Positions 12,757 to 24,286 of a DNA stretch of 64,000 bases are shown here, one piece after another (within the stretch, counting starts at the first letter, position 1; each line of letters begins with the position of its first letter). Location of the stretch: contig NW_026946671.1 in NCBI RefSeq assembly GCF_035222485.1, positions 496,001 through 560,000 on the forward strand, written 5' to 3'. A program made the position numbers and the translations under genes. The DNA comes from Podospora pseudoanserina (Eukaryota > Ascomycota > Sordariomycetes > Sordariales > Podosporaceae). The notes below the pieces were generated by a model. It did no database searches. It saw nothing but the letters and a program-made list of their open reading frames with translations, and had not been told where the DNA came from.

Positions 12757-13260
12757 ATCCAAAAAGAGGTCAATCGAGTTTCTTGAACCACTCACCTCCC
12801 CCCTCCCCTCGACTCGACCTCAACCTCGACCTGAACCACCCCTCGACCCTCTTCTCTTTTCTCTCCTCTCATAGACAAAAAAGGCCCCGGCCACACCAAC
12901 GACGGCACTCCTCTTCGTCACATCGACCTTGTAATTGAGTTGCAGCTGCCAGCTTGCGACTTCGTATTTGACTCGACTTTGCTACCCTTCAGCGACGCCC
13001 CTTCGGCCCGGCCTTTGCCGTTAGTTCTCAATCCTCGCTTAATTGGATCCTCGCAGTGCGGTCTTCCGCCGTGCATTATTTTTCCCCCCCCCCAGAGATC
13101 ACCCTCTCCACAACCGACCGCGCTCTTCACGTCGTCGCACCGCTCTGGCAGTTTCGGGCCTGACGTTGTGACGCCATTGCCCCCAGGCCGGAAAAAAGGG
13201 AAGAAAAAAAATAAATACATACAAGTATCTGACGAGGGTCGGAATAAACGATAATCGATA

Positions 13261-16200
13261 ATGTCGACTTCAAGACCAGGCGAGCATCTGACCATTGGCT
13301 ACCCGCCACAGACCGTGTCCGCTCAGAACCGCTCCAACTCCCCAACAAGCACCTCCCCCAACGACCCCCAGTCCGCCGGCAGCACCCTGAGGTCTCCATA
13401 TGGTCTTTCTCCAGGTCTGACGCCCACCTCCAAGATGCCGGGTGCTTCGCGCTCTGGTGCCGGTTCTCCGAACCACGAGATGGCGGCGTCTGGCCGTTTG
13501 TTCTCCAAGCGGTAAGCTCCCAGACACTCCACTCCCATCCACCTCCAGGTGAACACATGTGCTTATTTTTCAAACTCCAGGGCCCGAGAAATCCAAGCTC
13601 AAGAAGGCATCCCGGGAATCCCGGTGAATCCCTGGGGCGGACCTCCGACTAGCGGCAACTCGACTCCTCTTCGTGAAAACATCCCCGAGTCGCCGACCGA
13701 TGGCTTCCCTGACTTCGCACAGCTACCCACACCACAGGAGCTTCCCTCAACACGCCGTGCTCGTGCCGGCACCGTTCCGTCTCGCTTCTCCCCGGGTGGG
13801 GCCGGCAATGGATTGCTTGCCATCCCGTCTCTGGCTTCCAAGACGTCTCGTCCAAGCCCCTCTCAGACGCCGTTCAAGTCTCCATCACCGGGCATCGAGT
13901 CATCCGGCAACGATATTTCCAATGCTTCGGCACTTCTCTCGAGGCTGAGGGCTGGCTCCATGCCACAAAGAAGCCCGTTCGCCCACGTGCCTGGCACCAG
14001 CTCTCCGTTTGGTCCTTCTATTTTCAGCAGCTGGAACCCCACCGGGACAGGGCGCGACAGAGGCAACACACTGGCCAGCATTGCCAGTGTTCCTTCCAAC
14101 GGGCCTAGTTCTCCCGCGCAGTCTCACTTTTCCCGAGAGGGCAATGCTGAGAGTGATGTTCATATGAGAACGCTGGACTACCTTGGTCTTGCGGAAACAC
14201 CTCAGCCCGCACGAGCTCAGATTGCTACTCCGACATATGTCCCCAACTATGCCGATTTCTCCAAGGCTGCCAACCGTTTCCGGTCTTACTCGGTCAACAA
14301 CAAGGACAGATATGCGGACGAAGATGAGGATGATTATGACGACCCGGTCATGATGATGGAGAACCAGTATCTGCAGATTCAGGATCAGCTCGCTGCCACC
14401 AATGCTGCCATCCAGCAGCACAACCTGGCCGTCCAGGCCTTTGCGAACCAGGCTGCCCGTCCTCGTGCCAGGACCGCTGGTGTGTTGGATACTCCGGCCT
14501 CCCGTGTTCTTCGCAACTACTACCCCACTCCCTCTAGGCTTGATGAATCCATCACGGCCTCTGACATCCGTGTTTCTGGTGACAAGGAATACGATGATCT
14601 TCCGCAAGCCGTTGCTGGGTTGTCGCTTGGTAGGTCCAACAGCCGCAACAATGGCCTCTTGAGCGCCGAAGAACAAGGGCTGGAAGGTCCAACTAGTGCT
14701 TTGTGGCTAGGCAGCATCCCCACATCCACCACCACATCGACCCTGACGGAGATGTTCAAGTCGTACGGACCTATCTTGTCAGCTAGGGTCTTGACTCACA
14801 AGAACTGCGGCTTTGTGAACTTTGAACGGGTCGACAGTGCCATCTCCGCCAAGAACACAATGAATGGAAAGGAGATCTTCCCTGGTGCCGGGCCCATTCG
14901 CATCAACTTTGCGAAGCCCCCCTCCGCTTCCAACACGCCAGGACATGACGGAGCCATGCCCTCGCCCAGCCCTGATCCGTTTTCCAAGGGCCAGGACAAC
15001 GCTCAGGGTATGGGCACCGGTGCCCCCGGTGACTCTTCTCCCGCTGCGCTTGTGGGCACTGCGACGCCGACCGTGCCCCCTCTTGCTGAGATGACCGGTG
15101 ATATTCTCAGTATTGTTGTCCAGTTTGGGGCGACTGAGGAAGACAAGTACAACATCTCGGCTAGCCTCCAGCGGGCGATCCAGTACGGCGAGTTCGTTGA
15201 CGAAATCCCTCCCATCAAGGAACCTGCGCACACCAGAATCCACGATGCGCCCAAGCTCCGGGATATCCGCAAAAGGATTGACAACCAGGCCTTGTCCCAG
15301 GCCGAGATCGAGAGCATTGCCGTTGACATGCTTCCCGAGATTGCCGAGCTTTCTTCGGATTACCTTGGCAACACGGTCGTCCAGAAGCTCTTTGAGCACT
15401 GCTCTGATGATGTTCGCGATCAGATGCTGGCCGAGATCGCGCCGCACATGGCCGAGATTGGCGTCCACAAGAACGGAACCTGGGCTGCGCAGAAGATTAT
15501 CGAAGTGTGTAAGACACCGCACCAGATGAACCTCATTGTGCAGCACTTGCGCCCTTACACGATCCCTCTGTTCTTGGATCAGTACGGCAACTACGTCCTC
15601 CAGGGCTGCTTGAAGTTTGGAAGTCCCCACAACGACTTCATCTTTGAGACCATGCTGAGCAGAATGTGGGAGGCGGCGCAGGGACGATATGGAGCTCGCG
15701 CCATGCGGGCTTGTCTGGAGAGCCACCATGCCACCAAGGACCAGCAGAGGCTTCTTGCTGCCGCCATTGCTCTCCACAGTGTCCAGCTTGCGACCAATGC
15801 CAACGGTGCGCTGCTCTTGACCTGGTTCCTGGACACCTGCACCTTCCCACAGAGACGCACAGTTCTCTCGCCCCAGCTTGTGCCCTACTTGGTCAATCTG
15901 TGCACCCACAAGGTTGCTTACCTGACGGTCCTCAAGGTTATCAACCAGAAGGCCGAGGGAGACGCCAGGGACACCGTTCTCAAGGCGCTCTTCTTCACCC
16001 CCAATGATCAAGTTTTGGAGGCGATCCTGAGCGACCACGCGTGCGGAGCCACCTTGATTTTCAAGGTGCTCACCACGCCCTTCTTTGACGAGACAATCCG
16101 CAGCCAGGTAGTCGAGACGGTCAAGAATGTGTTGATTCGCATCAAGGCCCAGCCGGGACAGGGTTACAAGCGGCTGATGGATGAAGTTGGACTGTCCACC

Positions 16201-16878
16201 CGCAGCGGTGGAGGCGGTGGAAACAGCGCCTCTCGCGATCACAGCAATGACAACAGGCAACGACCAGGCTCGAGACAGACCCCCGGCAACGCTCAGCACC
16301 ACCAGCAACCGCAGCAGGCTCAACAAGCTCAGCAGCAGCAGCAGCAAGGTGGACAGTACAACGGCAATGCCGCTCCTCAGTACTACAACCATCTTAATGC
16401 CCCTGCTGGCGTTCCTGGTTACGACATGGCATATGGAGTTCCCCGTGGCGAGGGGGTTGATGCCGGCTTGACCCAGCAGTTCCCAACCTTCCAGCAGGGA
16501 GCCATGTACAATGCACCAAACACGCCCATGGCACCCGCCTCCATCCAGCAGATGCAGTACCAACAGGCCTTGATGCGGGGAGGGCCGCCCATGAGCAACT
16601 ACTACTCTGCCGCAGTCCCTGCTGGCTTCAACGGGTACCCGGACCAGTACCGTAACACCGGTAGTCCGATCCAGCCCCCGAGCGCTCAGCTGTCGAACGT
16701 CCCCGGACAGGCGCCATTCCCTCCGGCCCCCGGATTCGGCATGAACATGAGTTATGGCTATGGTGGCCAGGGACAGATGCCACCCAACATGGGATACATG
16801 CCGCAGCAGGAGCAAGGCAACAACAGCCGACGTGGACGTGTAGGTCGCAGCCCACAACCTGACAGACGCCGTCAGTGA
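13261..16878 (+). CDS. RRM plus Pumilio-repeat RNA-binding protein (Jsn1/Puf1-Puf2 type)
   Basis: Exons 13261-13511 and 13581-16878 join in phase 2 (GTAAGC donor, CTCCAG acceptor), giving 1,182 residues. The N-terminal 450 residues are Ser/Pro-rich and disordered. An RRM lies at about 456-530, with ALWLGSIPTST as RNP2-like and CGFVNFE as RNP1-like. Pumilio repeats follow at about 667-950, including GNTVVQKLFEHC, GTWAAQKIIEVC and GNYVLQGCL. The C-terminus is Gln/Gly/Tyr-rich with repeated QQ runs. RRM plus a Puf domain is the arrangement of yeast Jsn1 and Puf2, which bind mRNA 3' UTRs, many encoding membrane or mitochondrial proteins. The target set here is unknown. The Gln-rich tail suggests condensate formation. 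Confidence 0.92.
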
Positions 16879-17917
16879 ACTGGGAGCATGTTACTCACAT
16901 CTGACACTGTAACAGAGATGAAGATTTTTTTTCGACGATTACGGAACGGAACGCTAAATAATGATCATCATGCTGAGCGTTGGGATGAATTCAAATTATT
17001 GTACGGAATAGATAAAGCATTGGGCACAGCACAGCGGGCATGTGCCGGGCGTTTTTTCTTTTTTGAGAGGGGCCTTGATTCGTCGACCACTTTTGTTTCT
17101 TCTGGTCGACTGATATCTAGGTGTGGGGGTTCTGATTGCGGGTTGGATTTGGGTGGGGTGAATCAACAGTTCTGTATCACAGGCTGTTGGTTTTTCTTCC
17201 TGTCTCTTTTTTTTTCTTACTTCTTCCTGTTGATTACTTTTTGCAAGAGTACAAGTTTGTTCTTTTTGTTGATGTGAACAATTGATGATTTGGGGGGGGA
17301 TGCCCTATGAAGAGATGGATGAGGGATGGGATTGTTGGGTGTGGGTTGGTGGAGGGATCAAGGTAAGAGGATGGAAAGGGAAAGGTAAAAGGGGGGGTTC
17401 ATTAGGTACTGCACAATGGGCAAATGTTTTCGTTTTTTTTTTTGTTTTTTTGGATGTTGTTTGTTGCTGTTGGTTTGTGTTTTGGTGATTTTGTGTTGTG
17501 TGGTTGATTCTTTGCTGTGATGTGATAAGGGGGATTCCTCTGTGAGGGTCGATTGTCAAGGTGAGAGTTGAGGACGGGAAAAAAATTGAAAAAGAGTACC
17601 GGTGAATGAGAGGCTTAACTTGTGTTGTTTTGTTTGGTATGTGTTGCGTTCTTGTTCGGCTGCTGTTGTTGTCGTTGCTGGGCAGCTAGACTATGTGAGG
17701 CTATGGTGTAGGCATGTAAGGGTATGTGTATAGATGAGACGAAAGACTGATTGATGTTGAAAAAAAAAGGAGGTCGATGTGTGGATGGGATAAGTAGGAA
17801 ATAGTATATACAAGGTCGACTGTTGAACTCAGGTGTATTCTTATTCGGTGTGATATACCCCTAACCTGAAGATATTAAAAAGAAAAACAGTTCATAACAC
17901 ATCATCACATCTCGCAT
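16879..17917. other. Convergent intergenic region
   Basis: About 1 kb between the stop codons of the Pumilio gene and the caspase-homeodomain gene. It is rich in T and G runs and should hold both 3' UTRs. No gene is apparent. Confidence 0.6.
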
Positions 17918-20900
17918 CTACTTATTCCCCGTCCCACCCCTCAACCACTCCCTCACCACCCCTCGTTTCTTGACCACCTTGTTTATTACTCCTCCTCCTC
18001 CTCCACCTTTGATGTCGGCCGTGGCAGTGGCGGGAGTGAGGCCCTCTTGAACAGCATCAATCTCCTCGTATTCTTCCTCGGTGACTCCAGAGGGATACTC
18101 ATAGTCAAACCCCATCATCTTCCCCTTCAGATCCCCGACAGGAGTCCCGCTGGTCGGAGAAGGAGTCTGACTCCCCAACCCCATCCCCGCCTCCCTCATC
18201 CTCTCCAACCCCCTCGCCAACGGCCCCACAAACACCGCCTCCCCTTCCTCCTCGATCCCCTTCCTCTTCTGCCACTCCACATCCTTGAACCCCTGTTGTC
18301 CTCCTCCCGACTCAAACGGCGGAGGCGGACTCACACTCGGCGCGATGGGGGAGTAACCCCCCTCCTCCCCCGGTAGCACAGCAGCAGAATCCTTCCTCAT
18401 CATCAACCCCTTCCTCCACAGCGCCGGAAACCGCCCCTCAAACTCCCTTTCCAACTCCCCCTGCCTCTCCTCCACCTCCCTGAGTCGTTCCACCTTCCTC
18501 CCAGGCACCAGCTCATTTCCCTTACTCCCCTTCCCCTTCCCCTTCCCCCCCCACCCCTCCAACCAGGCCTCAAACAACCCATCCCTCTCCCTGCCCTCCT
18601 CCTCAGTCAAACTCCCCCCTTTCTGCCTCAACCCATCCAGATACTCCTTCGCTTCTTGCGTCATCTTTTCTCCCGAGATGTACCTATCGAAACTGGCCGA
18701 AAACTCCCTGTAATGACCCTTGAGCACAAAACACCTTCCCTTCCACCCCTTTTCCCCGAATTTTTTGCCTAACGCCGAGGCAGTCGGGCACTCCCATGGA
18801 AATTCTATCACGCGGTCGTAAAAGACCACGCAGCGGCAGGTCGACCACTTGGAGAACGACCGTCGTGATTGGTCGTCCACAAAGGTGTCTTCTACCATTT
18901 CCAGGCTTGCCCAACTGATAAACTTGAGTGGGGCTCGTAAATTGATGGAGTTGTGGATGTGGGACCGTTCGAAATCGGTGCTGGAGCGCAGGTCAACCAA
19001 CAAGATCCCCTTGGAGGGGTAAATCTCCAAGAGGCGGTTCAGATGGCCCGGGAGTATCATGTCTGGCTCGTCACCCGAGTCGACTGGTTCGCTGGAGGGG
19101 AGGCGCAAGGTCTGGAGGTTGGTGTCCAGCCGGTGCTGTTCCCTGCGGTTGTGGAACCAGATCCTGATGTCGTTTGTTTCCACCCCAAAATGGGAGGCCA
19201 AATGCTCGAGGACCGCTAGGTTTGGTTCGGGGTCGCGGTGGAAGTATTCTTCTAGGCGGTGGAGGACGTGTTTGGCTAGTTGGTGGCCTGGGGGGATTTC
19301 TTCGTCCGGCGAAAAAGTGGAGCGTTTGGAGGATTTGGAGCGGTTGAGGATCATTGTTCTGGTTATGTCGGGGGTGTGATGGGAGAGGGAGGTGAGGGAG
19401 GCTGGGCGGGGTTGTTGTTGTTGTTGTTGTTGTTGTTGGCCTGAGAGGGATATGGCTGAGCCCATGTTTCTTAGGGAGGTGAATAAGTTGCTGGAGGAGG
19501 GCTGAGGGGAGAGGACTTGGGAGTAGGGGGTTAAGGGCATGGAATCGGCTCGGTGGGTTGATGTCCAGGGGTCTGCGGGGATGTTTGGTACGCTGGCCCC
19601 GTGGCGGACGGTTTCCATGTTTTCGGTCTGGGCGAGGGTAGATCCGGAATAGGATTCGGCATCGTCCTGGGCGAGCTCTGGTTGGACTTCACGGCCGAGC
19701 TCTGGTTGTACTTCCTGCGTCGCGGTGGCAGGGACGCTTGCTTCAGCTGGTGTTGGCTCAGGACTACTCTCTTTTGGTTCTCGCAACAGGTTGTTTGACC
19801 GAATGAATGCCACAAATGAGCATGCTGGATCGTCAGGAAGAAAATCCCACACCATCACCGGTAGTGATAGCAACAAAAGTGTCGAATGGCTCTTGAAGAC
19901 GCCTTGCACCTTGACAAACTTCGCCAGCGCAGGAAAGCTTGCCAGCCACTCCTCCCACTTATTCAAATCCAGCTTCTGGTCATCCTCCAGAGCCAGGGAA
20001 ATCATCACGTGAGGCTCGTCCTCATTCGGCTCCGAGGCCGTCGGAATCATGTCATCCATCGAGGATGGGAATGGCTGGTGCCAGTCCCGACCCGTTGGGA
20101 CTGAGCTCGATGCCATGCCACGACGGGACTTGGCAGGTTTTGGTGGCACCAGTTGGCATATCTCGATGCTGGGTGCTTTGTGGTTCGACGTCATCATGAA
20201 GTGAACTGGTGTTGATCTCGCCTCGAAGTGTTTGCCGTTGATCAAGATGGGACGTGGATGCTTCAAACGAGCAAGGACCTCGGCGTGCAGCATCGCGGCC
20301 GAGAATGTCTTTCCTCTCCACTCTTCAAGAACCTCGATCAAGGTGTTGGTGAAAGAATATCTTCCCGGATCAGGGGCGATGGCGTCCCAACTCGAAGCGG
20401 AGATGGTCTCGGTGATGCTTTGGCCTGTTGGGAAGGTGGCACTGGCTGCTCCGGCACAACAGTCGAGAAGAATCAACACATCTGATATTGATCTTTCGAG
20501 GAGAGTTTGGATGGCAGACCATTGTAGCCATGGTGAATCATGACGGCGATTACTACAAGAGTTAGTCGAGAGGGTTGAGGGTCTGATGGCAGAGTCGTAA
20601 CATACGCGCACCAGGTGCTCTGCCGTGACTCGTCTATCCTGGCATGACCTCCATAGTAGACCACGAATAGTGTCTGTTCGGATTCGTATTGTTTCACCAT
20701 GTCGCCAATCCTGAGCATCAACTCCAGGTGAGAGTTCTCAGACGGAATCGAAAAGATATCGGTCTCGAAGCAGTAGTGATCCCGGAAGCACTTCTCCAAG
20801 TCCTCCAACTCTGGCAAAACAAACAAATCATCGCTTTTCCAGTGAAGCATCAGGGCGTGGACCTTGGTGTATCGCTGGGTAGGGCCTCGGTTTGGGAATG

Positions 20901-21234
20901 CCCTGCTCGCTGACTGTGATGATCTGTTAGGTTATCTCTCATACCGTTACTATCGCTTACACAAACATACATCTTCCAAAGCCTGGGCAAAGCTCTCGAG
21001 GTGCTTGACATGGTAGCTAACTCGGCTGATATCATGTGTCGCTGGGGAGCAACTCTCGCTCGATGAACCATACTGAATGATGTCAGCGACCATCTTCCCC
21101 TCCGTCTCGATGAAGAGGAAAAAAGAGAAACGTACAGCAGAATCAGAGCTGCTGCTTATACTGAGGCTGCTCTGATCCCGTTCATTGACGGGCTGTCTCG
21201 AGCGGATCCTTATAAACTCTGGCGTTGGCTCCAT
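17918..21234 (-). CDS. Caspase-like protease fused to a homeodomain and a rhodanese domain
   Basis: Exons on the minus strand: 21136-21234, 20971-21072, 20606-20913 and 17918-20552, giving 1,047 residues. A caspase-like (C14) domain covers about residues 80-290. The putative catalytic His157 lies in VVYYGGHA and Cys203 in ILLDCCAGAAS; this fold is used for peptide hydrolysis. A Gln9 run lies near 543-551. A homeodomain at about 591-646 ends in IRIWFHNRREQHR, matching the WFxNRR recognition-helix signature. A rhodanese domain at about 671-796 contains LLVDLRSSTDFERSHIHNSINL, but has Asp (VVFYDR) where the active-site Cys would fall, so it is probably non-catalytic. The C-terminus is charged and Gly-rich. 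All from the Cys loop onward is in one open exon, so the fusion is not a splicing artefact. Function is not known to me. Proteolytic control of a DNA-binding part is speculation. Confidence 0.85.
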
Positions 21235-21794
21235 GGTGAAGAGAGAGGCGAATCCCCCGTGGATTCAGGTAACCATCAAAATAAGGGGACTGAACCAAAT
21301 AGCGGAGAAGCTGACTATTATCGCCAGGAACGATGTATTTACCTCGTCTTGAAGCTATCTAAGAATGCTTAAGAATGATGATTGTAGAAACAACAAGAAG
21401 TGGGCAGTTTGAAAGAGGGGCCTTGGAAACGGTCAAATGGCAAAGAGGGATGGAAAAGGTCAGAGATCAAGCATCTGCCGCACCGCTTATTCAACGACCT
21501 ATGCTATCAGCCATGTTATGCGCTGTGCTGTGAGTGGGCGTGCTTGAAGGAGAGGCTGAGCAGTTTCGCCGTTGCAGCCGGTGCCCAAAAGGGGTTAGTG
21601 TGGGTGGGCTTCGGTGATGCTTTGGGCAAGGACCATGGGTGGGTCAGACACCCGAGACAGCCTGTCATTCTGACCAATCAGATGCTGCCACTTTAGGCTT
21701 CTGGGGGCTGTTATTCAACGTCAACTCACGAGTGAACTCACCTATTATCAACCATCAACATCAAAGTCTGTGAGTAATCAGGAAGACTGTGACC
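21235..21794. other. Divergent promoter region, caspase-homeodomain gene / PBN1
   Basis: About 560 bases between two head-to-head start codons. Short open frames are present, but nothing resembling a protein family. Confidence 0.6.
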
Positions 21795-23333
21795 ATGAGG
21801 GAAAGAATTACGTTTGTGCAAAAGGAGGGTGACTCGATAGAGCCCACAGCCTTGAAAGTCGACGGCAACGGACTGAAGGGCCCAGAAGTGAAGGCCGTCC
21901 GCGAAGACAGGCTGACATTTGCCCTGGATGAGTTGCCTGCCGAACTCAAAGCCTTGTTAGAGGGTGTCAACCAACTACACGTCCGATGGGTCAGTCCCGT
22001 CGCATATGAGGCTGTTAGTCCATTACTAGCACGTCTTCCTCCTGGCTTCCACCTGTTCTACACTCCTGGCAGTGATGCATCGTAAGCTTACCAGTCTTGT
22101 ATACCCATCCATATACTGTACTAACATGCCCTCAGAATCAACCCCTGCCCCCTCCTCACCAAAGCATTCGGCCTCGACTCCTGCTCCTCCCCCTCGGACT
22201 CCTTCACCACCCTCCCAACCGACCGCTTCACCCACTCCACAACCCACCAATTCTACCAACCCCTCCCCTCCCTCAAAGCCTTCGCCCACTTCGCCAGATC
22301 CCTCCTCTGCCCCCCAGGCTCCCCTTCATCCTGCTCCTCCCGCCTCGGTTCCCTCACCGCAGCCAGCCAACTCGACCTCTCCTACGATACAATCTCTCAC
22401 ACCCTCCGCCTAACCTCCCTCTGGCCTTACTCCCCCCAATCCCTATCAGCATCCCTCCTCTCCCCCACCATCCGCACCGAAATCGGCATCCTTTCCCAAA
22501 CCTCCCCCAAAACCCTCGAACCCCACGAAATCGGCATCTCAGGCCTCTTGACCGTCCTAGGGCAATCAACCACCCCCTCCCCAACATTATTCTCCTTCCC
22601 CTCCCGGCACAGGGACTCCTCCTCCTCCTTCCAAGCCCACTTCCTCCCCCCGACAGGCCTCCACCCAACCCTCCAGCTATCAATCTCCTCCCCTTCACCC
22701 CCGGCAAAATCCCCTACTGAAGAAACCTGCCGTTTACACGGGTACTTCACCCTTCCCAAAACCCTCTTCCCTGATCGTCACCAGCTCAACGATCCCCTTT
22801 TTCTGTCGTCTAAAAACCTGACTGCGGTTCGGTATATCACCCCTGGAATCGATCTCGAAGCACCAGAGTATGTAACCTCCACATGGGGCTCTGCCCTCCT
22901 TCTCGAGCTTGCTCCCCCCCATTCTTCTTCTGGAAAAGAATGGACAGCCGAAATCCCGCTTCATCTACGGTATTTGCCTCCCAGTTTAACCGGGTATCAA
23001 AAGGCGGAGGTGCCCTACCCGGCATTGTTCTGGGCTTGCACAGCGGAGGAGGGGACGAAATTCCCGGGCAACCCCTTTGAGAAGGACAGGGTGGGCTATG
23101 ATGGGTTGTTTGGGGAGAGGACGGTGTTTTGGCACTTGAATCCCTCGCCCGCGGACGGGAAACTGGTAAACACTGTCAAGGTCCCGGTGCTGAACCTGGA
23201 GAAGGCAGACTGGGTCGGGACTGTGACCGGGGCCGTGGTGGTGGCTGGGTTTGCGTGGGTGGTGATCAAGTTGCTTGGGGTCGTGGTGATGGGTGGGAAG
23301 AAGCTTGGTGAGGACAAGAAGAAAAAGCAGTGA
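21795..23333 (+). CDS. pbn1: Pbn1/PIG-X, subunit of GPI mannosyltransferase I
   Basis: Exons 21795-22081 and 22136-23333 join in phase 2, giving 494 residues. The start is the ATG of MRERITFVQKEG; the frame is open slightly further upstream but only with a GTG. Pbn1 is the ER-membrane partner of Gpi14 that supports addition of the first mannose to GPI precursors. The conserved C-terminal lumenal part is seen as CRLHGYFTLPKTLF, LHLRYLPPSLTGYQ and PYPALFWAC. A single membrane span, TVTGAVVVAGFAWVVIKLL, is followed by a short Lys-rich cytosolic tail. The middle (about 120-290) is Ser/Pro-rich and poorly conserved. Confidence 0.88.
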
Positions 23334-23496
23334 GAGGGATTGGATGAGGTAATCATGAGGGACAGAAACAAGATAATCATTGCGAGGCTTTCATAGCATG
23401 AGATTGATGGATTGATAATACAGACATAATCCGATACCTACCAATCTTATCTCTCGAGGTATATTTCAAGAACCTTTGCAAGTAGCCAGTTATTTT

Positions 23497-23886
23497 AGAG
23501 AGAACCTTTACGGAGCCCCCTATTTATCTTGCAAGTTCCCCACCCACCTGATATAGAATTAACTATATTTTAAAGGATGATTATTAGGTGTTAAAAAATA
23601 ATTAATAGGCTTTAAAACTAGTTAAAAAACGGAAGGGATAGTTCAAAGGCCCTAAAAGGTACTTAACAGGCCATAAAAGATACTTAACAAGGCTTAAAAG
23701 ATACTTAACAGAGCTTAAAAGATAGTTCAAGGGCTTTAAAAGATAGTTTACAAGCCTTCAAAGATAACCTAAAGGCCTTTAAACTATCTTGAAAGGCCTT
23801 TTACTATATTATAGGAAAAGTAAGTAGATAAGTAGGGAGAGGGGCACTGGTAAGAGAAAATAAGGGGCTCTGTAAAGGTTCTCTCT
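23497..23886. mobile_element. 390-bp MITE-like element with terminal inverted repeats
   Basis: The left end begins AGAGAGAACCTTTACGGAGC and the reverse complement of the right end begins AGAGAGAACCTTTACAGAGC. The two match over about 30 bases with three mismatches and less well further in. Both ends are flanked by the direct hexamer TATTTT (23491-23496 and 23887-23892), a candidate target-site duplication. The interior is AT-rich with no coding capacity, so it would need a transposase in trans. The superfamily is not assigned; a 6-bp duplication with these termini is not diagnostic by itself. Confidence 0.8.
23650..23785. repeat. Degenerate ~21-bp tandem repeat inside the MITE-like element
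   Basis: Five to six imperfect units of the form TTAAAAGATACTTAACAGGC, spaced about 21-22 bases apart. A reverse-complement copy (GGCCTTTAAACTATCTTG) follows, so the transcript could fold back. Confidence 0.75.
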
Positions 23887-24286
23887 TATTTTCTCCCAAC
23901 AGCGTTAGATACTTCCCACAAGAGCAACACACCTGCGCATATATCAAAACCAACCAGCAAGTCTGAATCACACCAAACACCAAAACATAATCGTCTCTTG
24001 GTTTGGAAAATTGTATACTTCATCTTCTTCCCACCCAAAACGCTGAAAACATGTATTTATGGCTCCTCTCCCCCTCCCTTTCCTCCACCCAACCAAAACC
24101 ACTTAAACATACATCATTGAGCCTGCTATTACTCTGACTAGGTATCCGCTGAAACCTGTCTGCGTGAATAGAATACGAGAAAAAAGAAAGATGTTAAACA
24201 CCAAACCCCTGTGAACTCGCTGCTCCCGCCCCCCCTGAACGGCTCCTCGGACCGGTTATAGCCCGATGAGTTATCGGCTGCGTCTC

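Larger units (their letters stand above)
9403..13260. other. Long gene-poor spacer with repeats
   Basis: About 3.9 kb containing the Cla4 3' end and the leader of the Pumilio gene. The plus strand is strongly G- and T-rich from about 9400 to 11350. It becomes C- and CT-rich from about 12240 to 13200, as often seen just upstream of fungal start codons. It contains a compound TG array, a CAG run and an 8-bp repeat. No open frame here shows recognisable protein sequence. Confidence 0.6.
23334..24286. other. AT-rich accessory island
   Basis: Spacer between PBN1 and the zinc-finger gene. The first half is occupied by an AT-rich MITE-like element. The remainder, about 23890-24286, has no open frame of note. 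Confidence 0.6.

Noticed and set aside
14779-16857. Open frame of 692 codons on the minus strand opposite the Pumilio gene
   Set aside because: It mirrors the codon bias of the plus-strand gene, has no protein-family features, and the plus strand encodes clear RRM and Pumilio repeats.
23560-23820. Repeat cluster considered as a CRISPR array
   Set aside because: Eukaryotic sequence, degenerate contiguous repeats without unique spacers, and enclosed by MITE-type terminal repeats.
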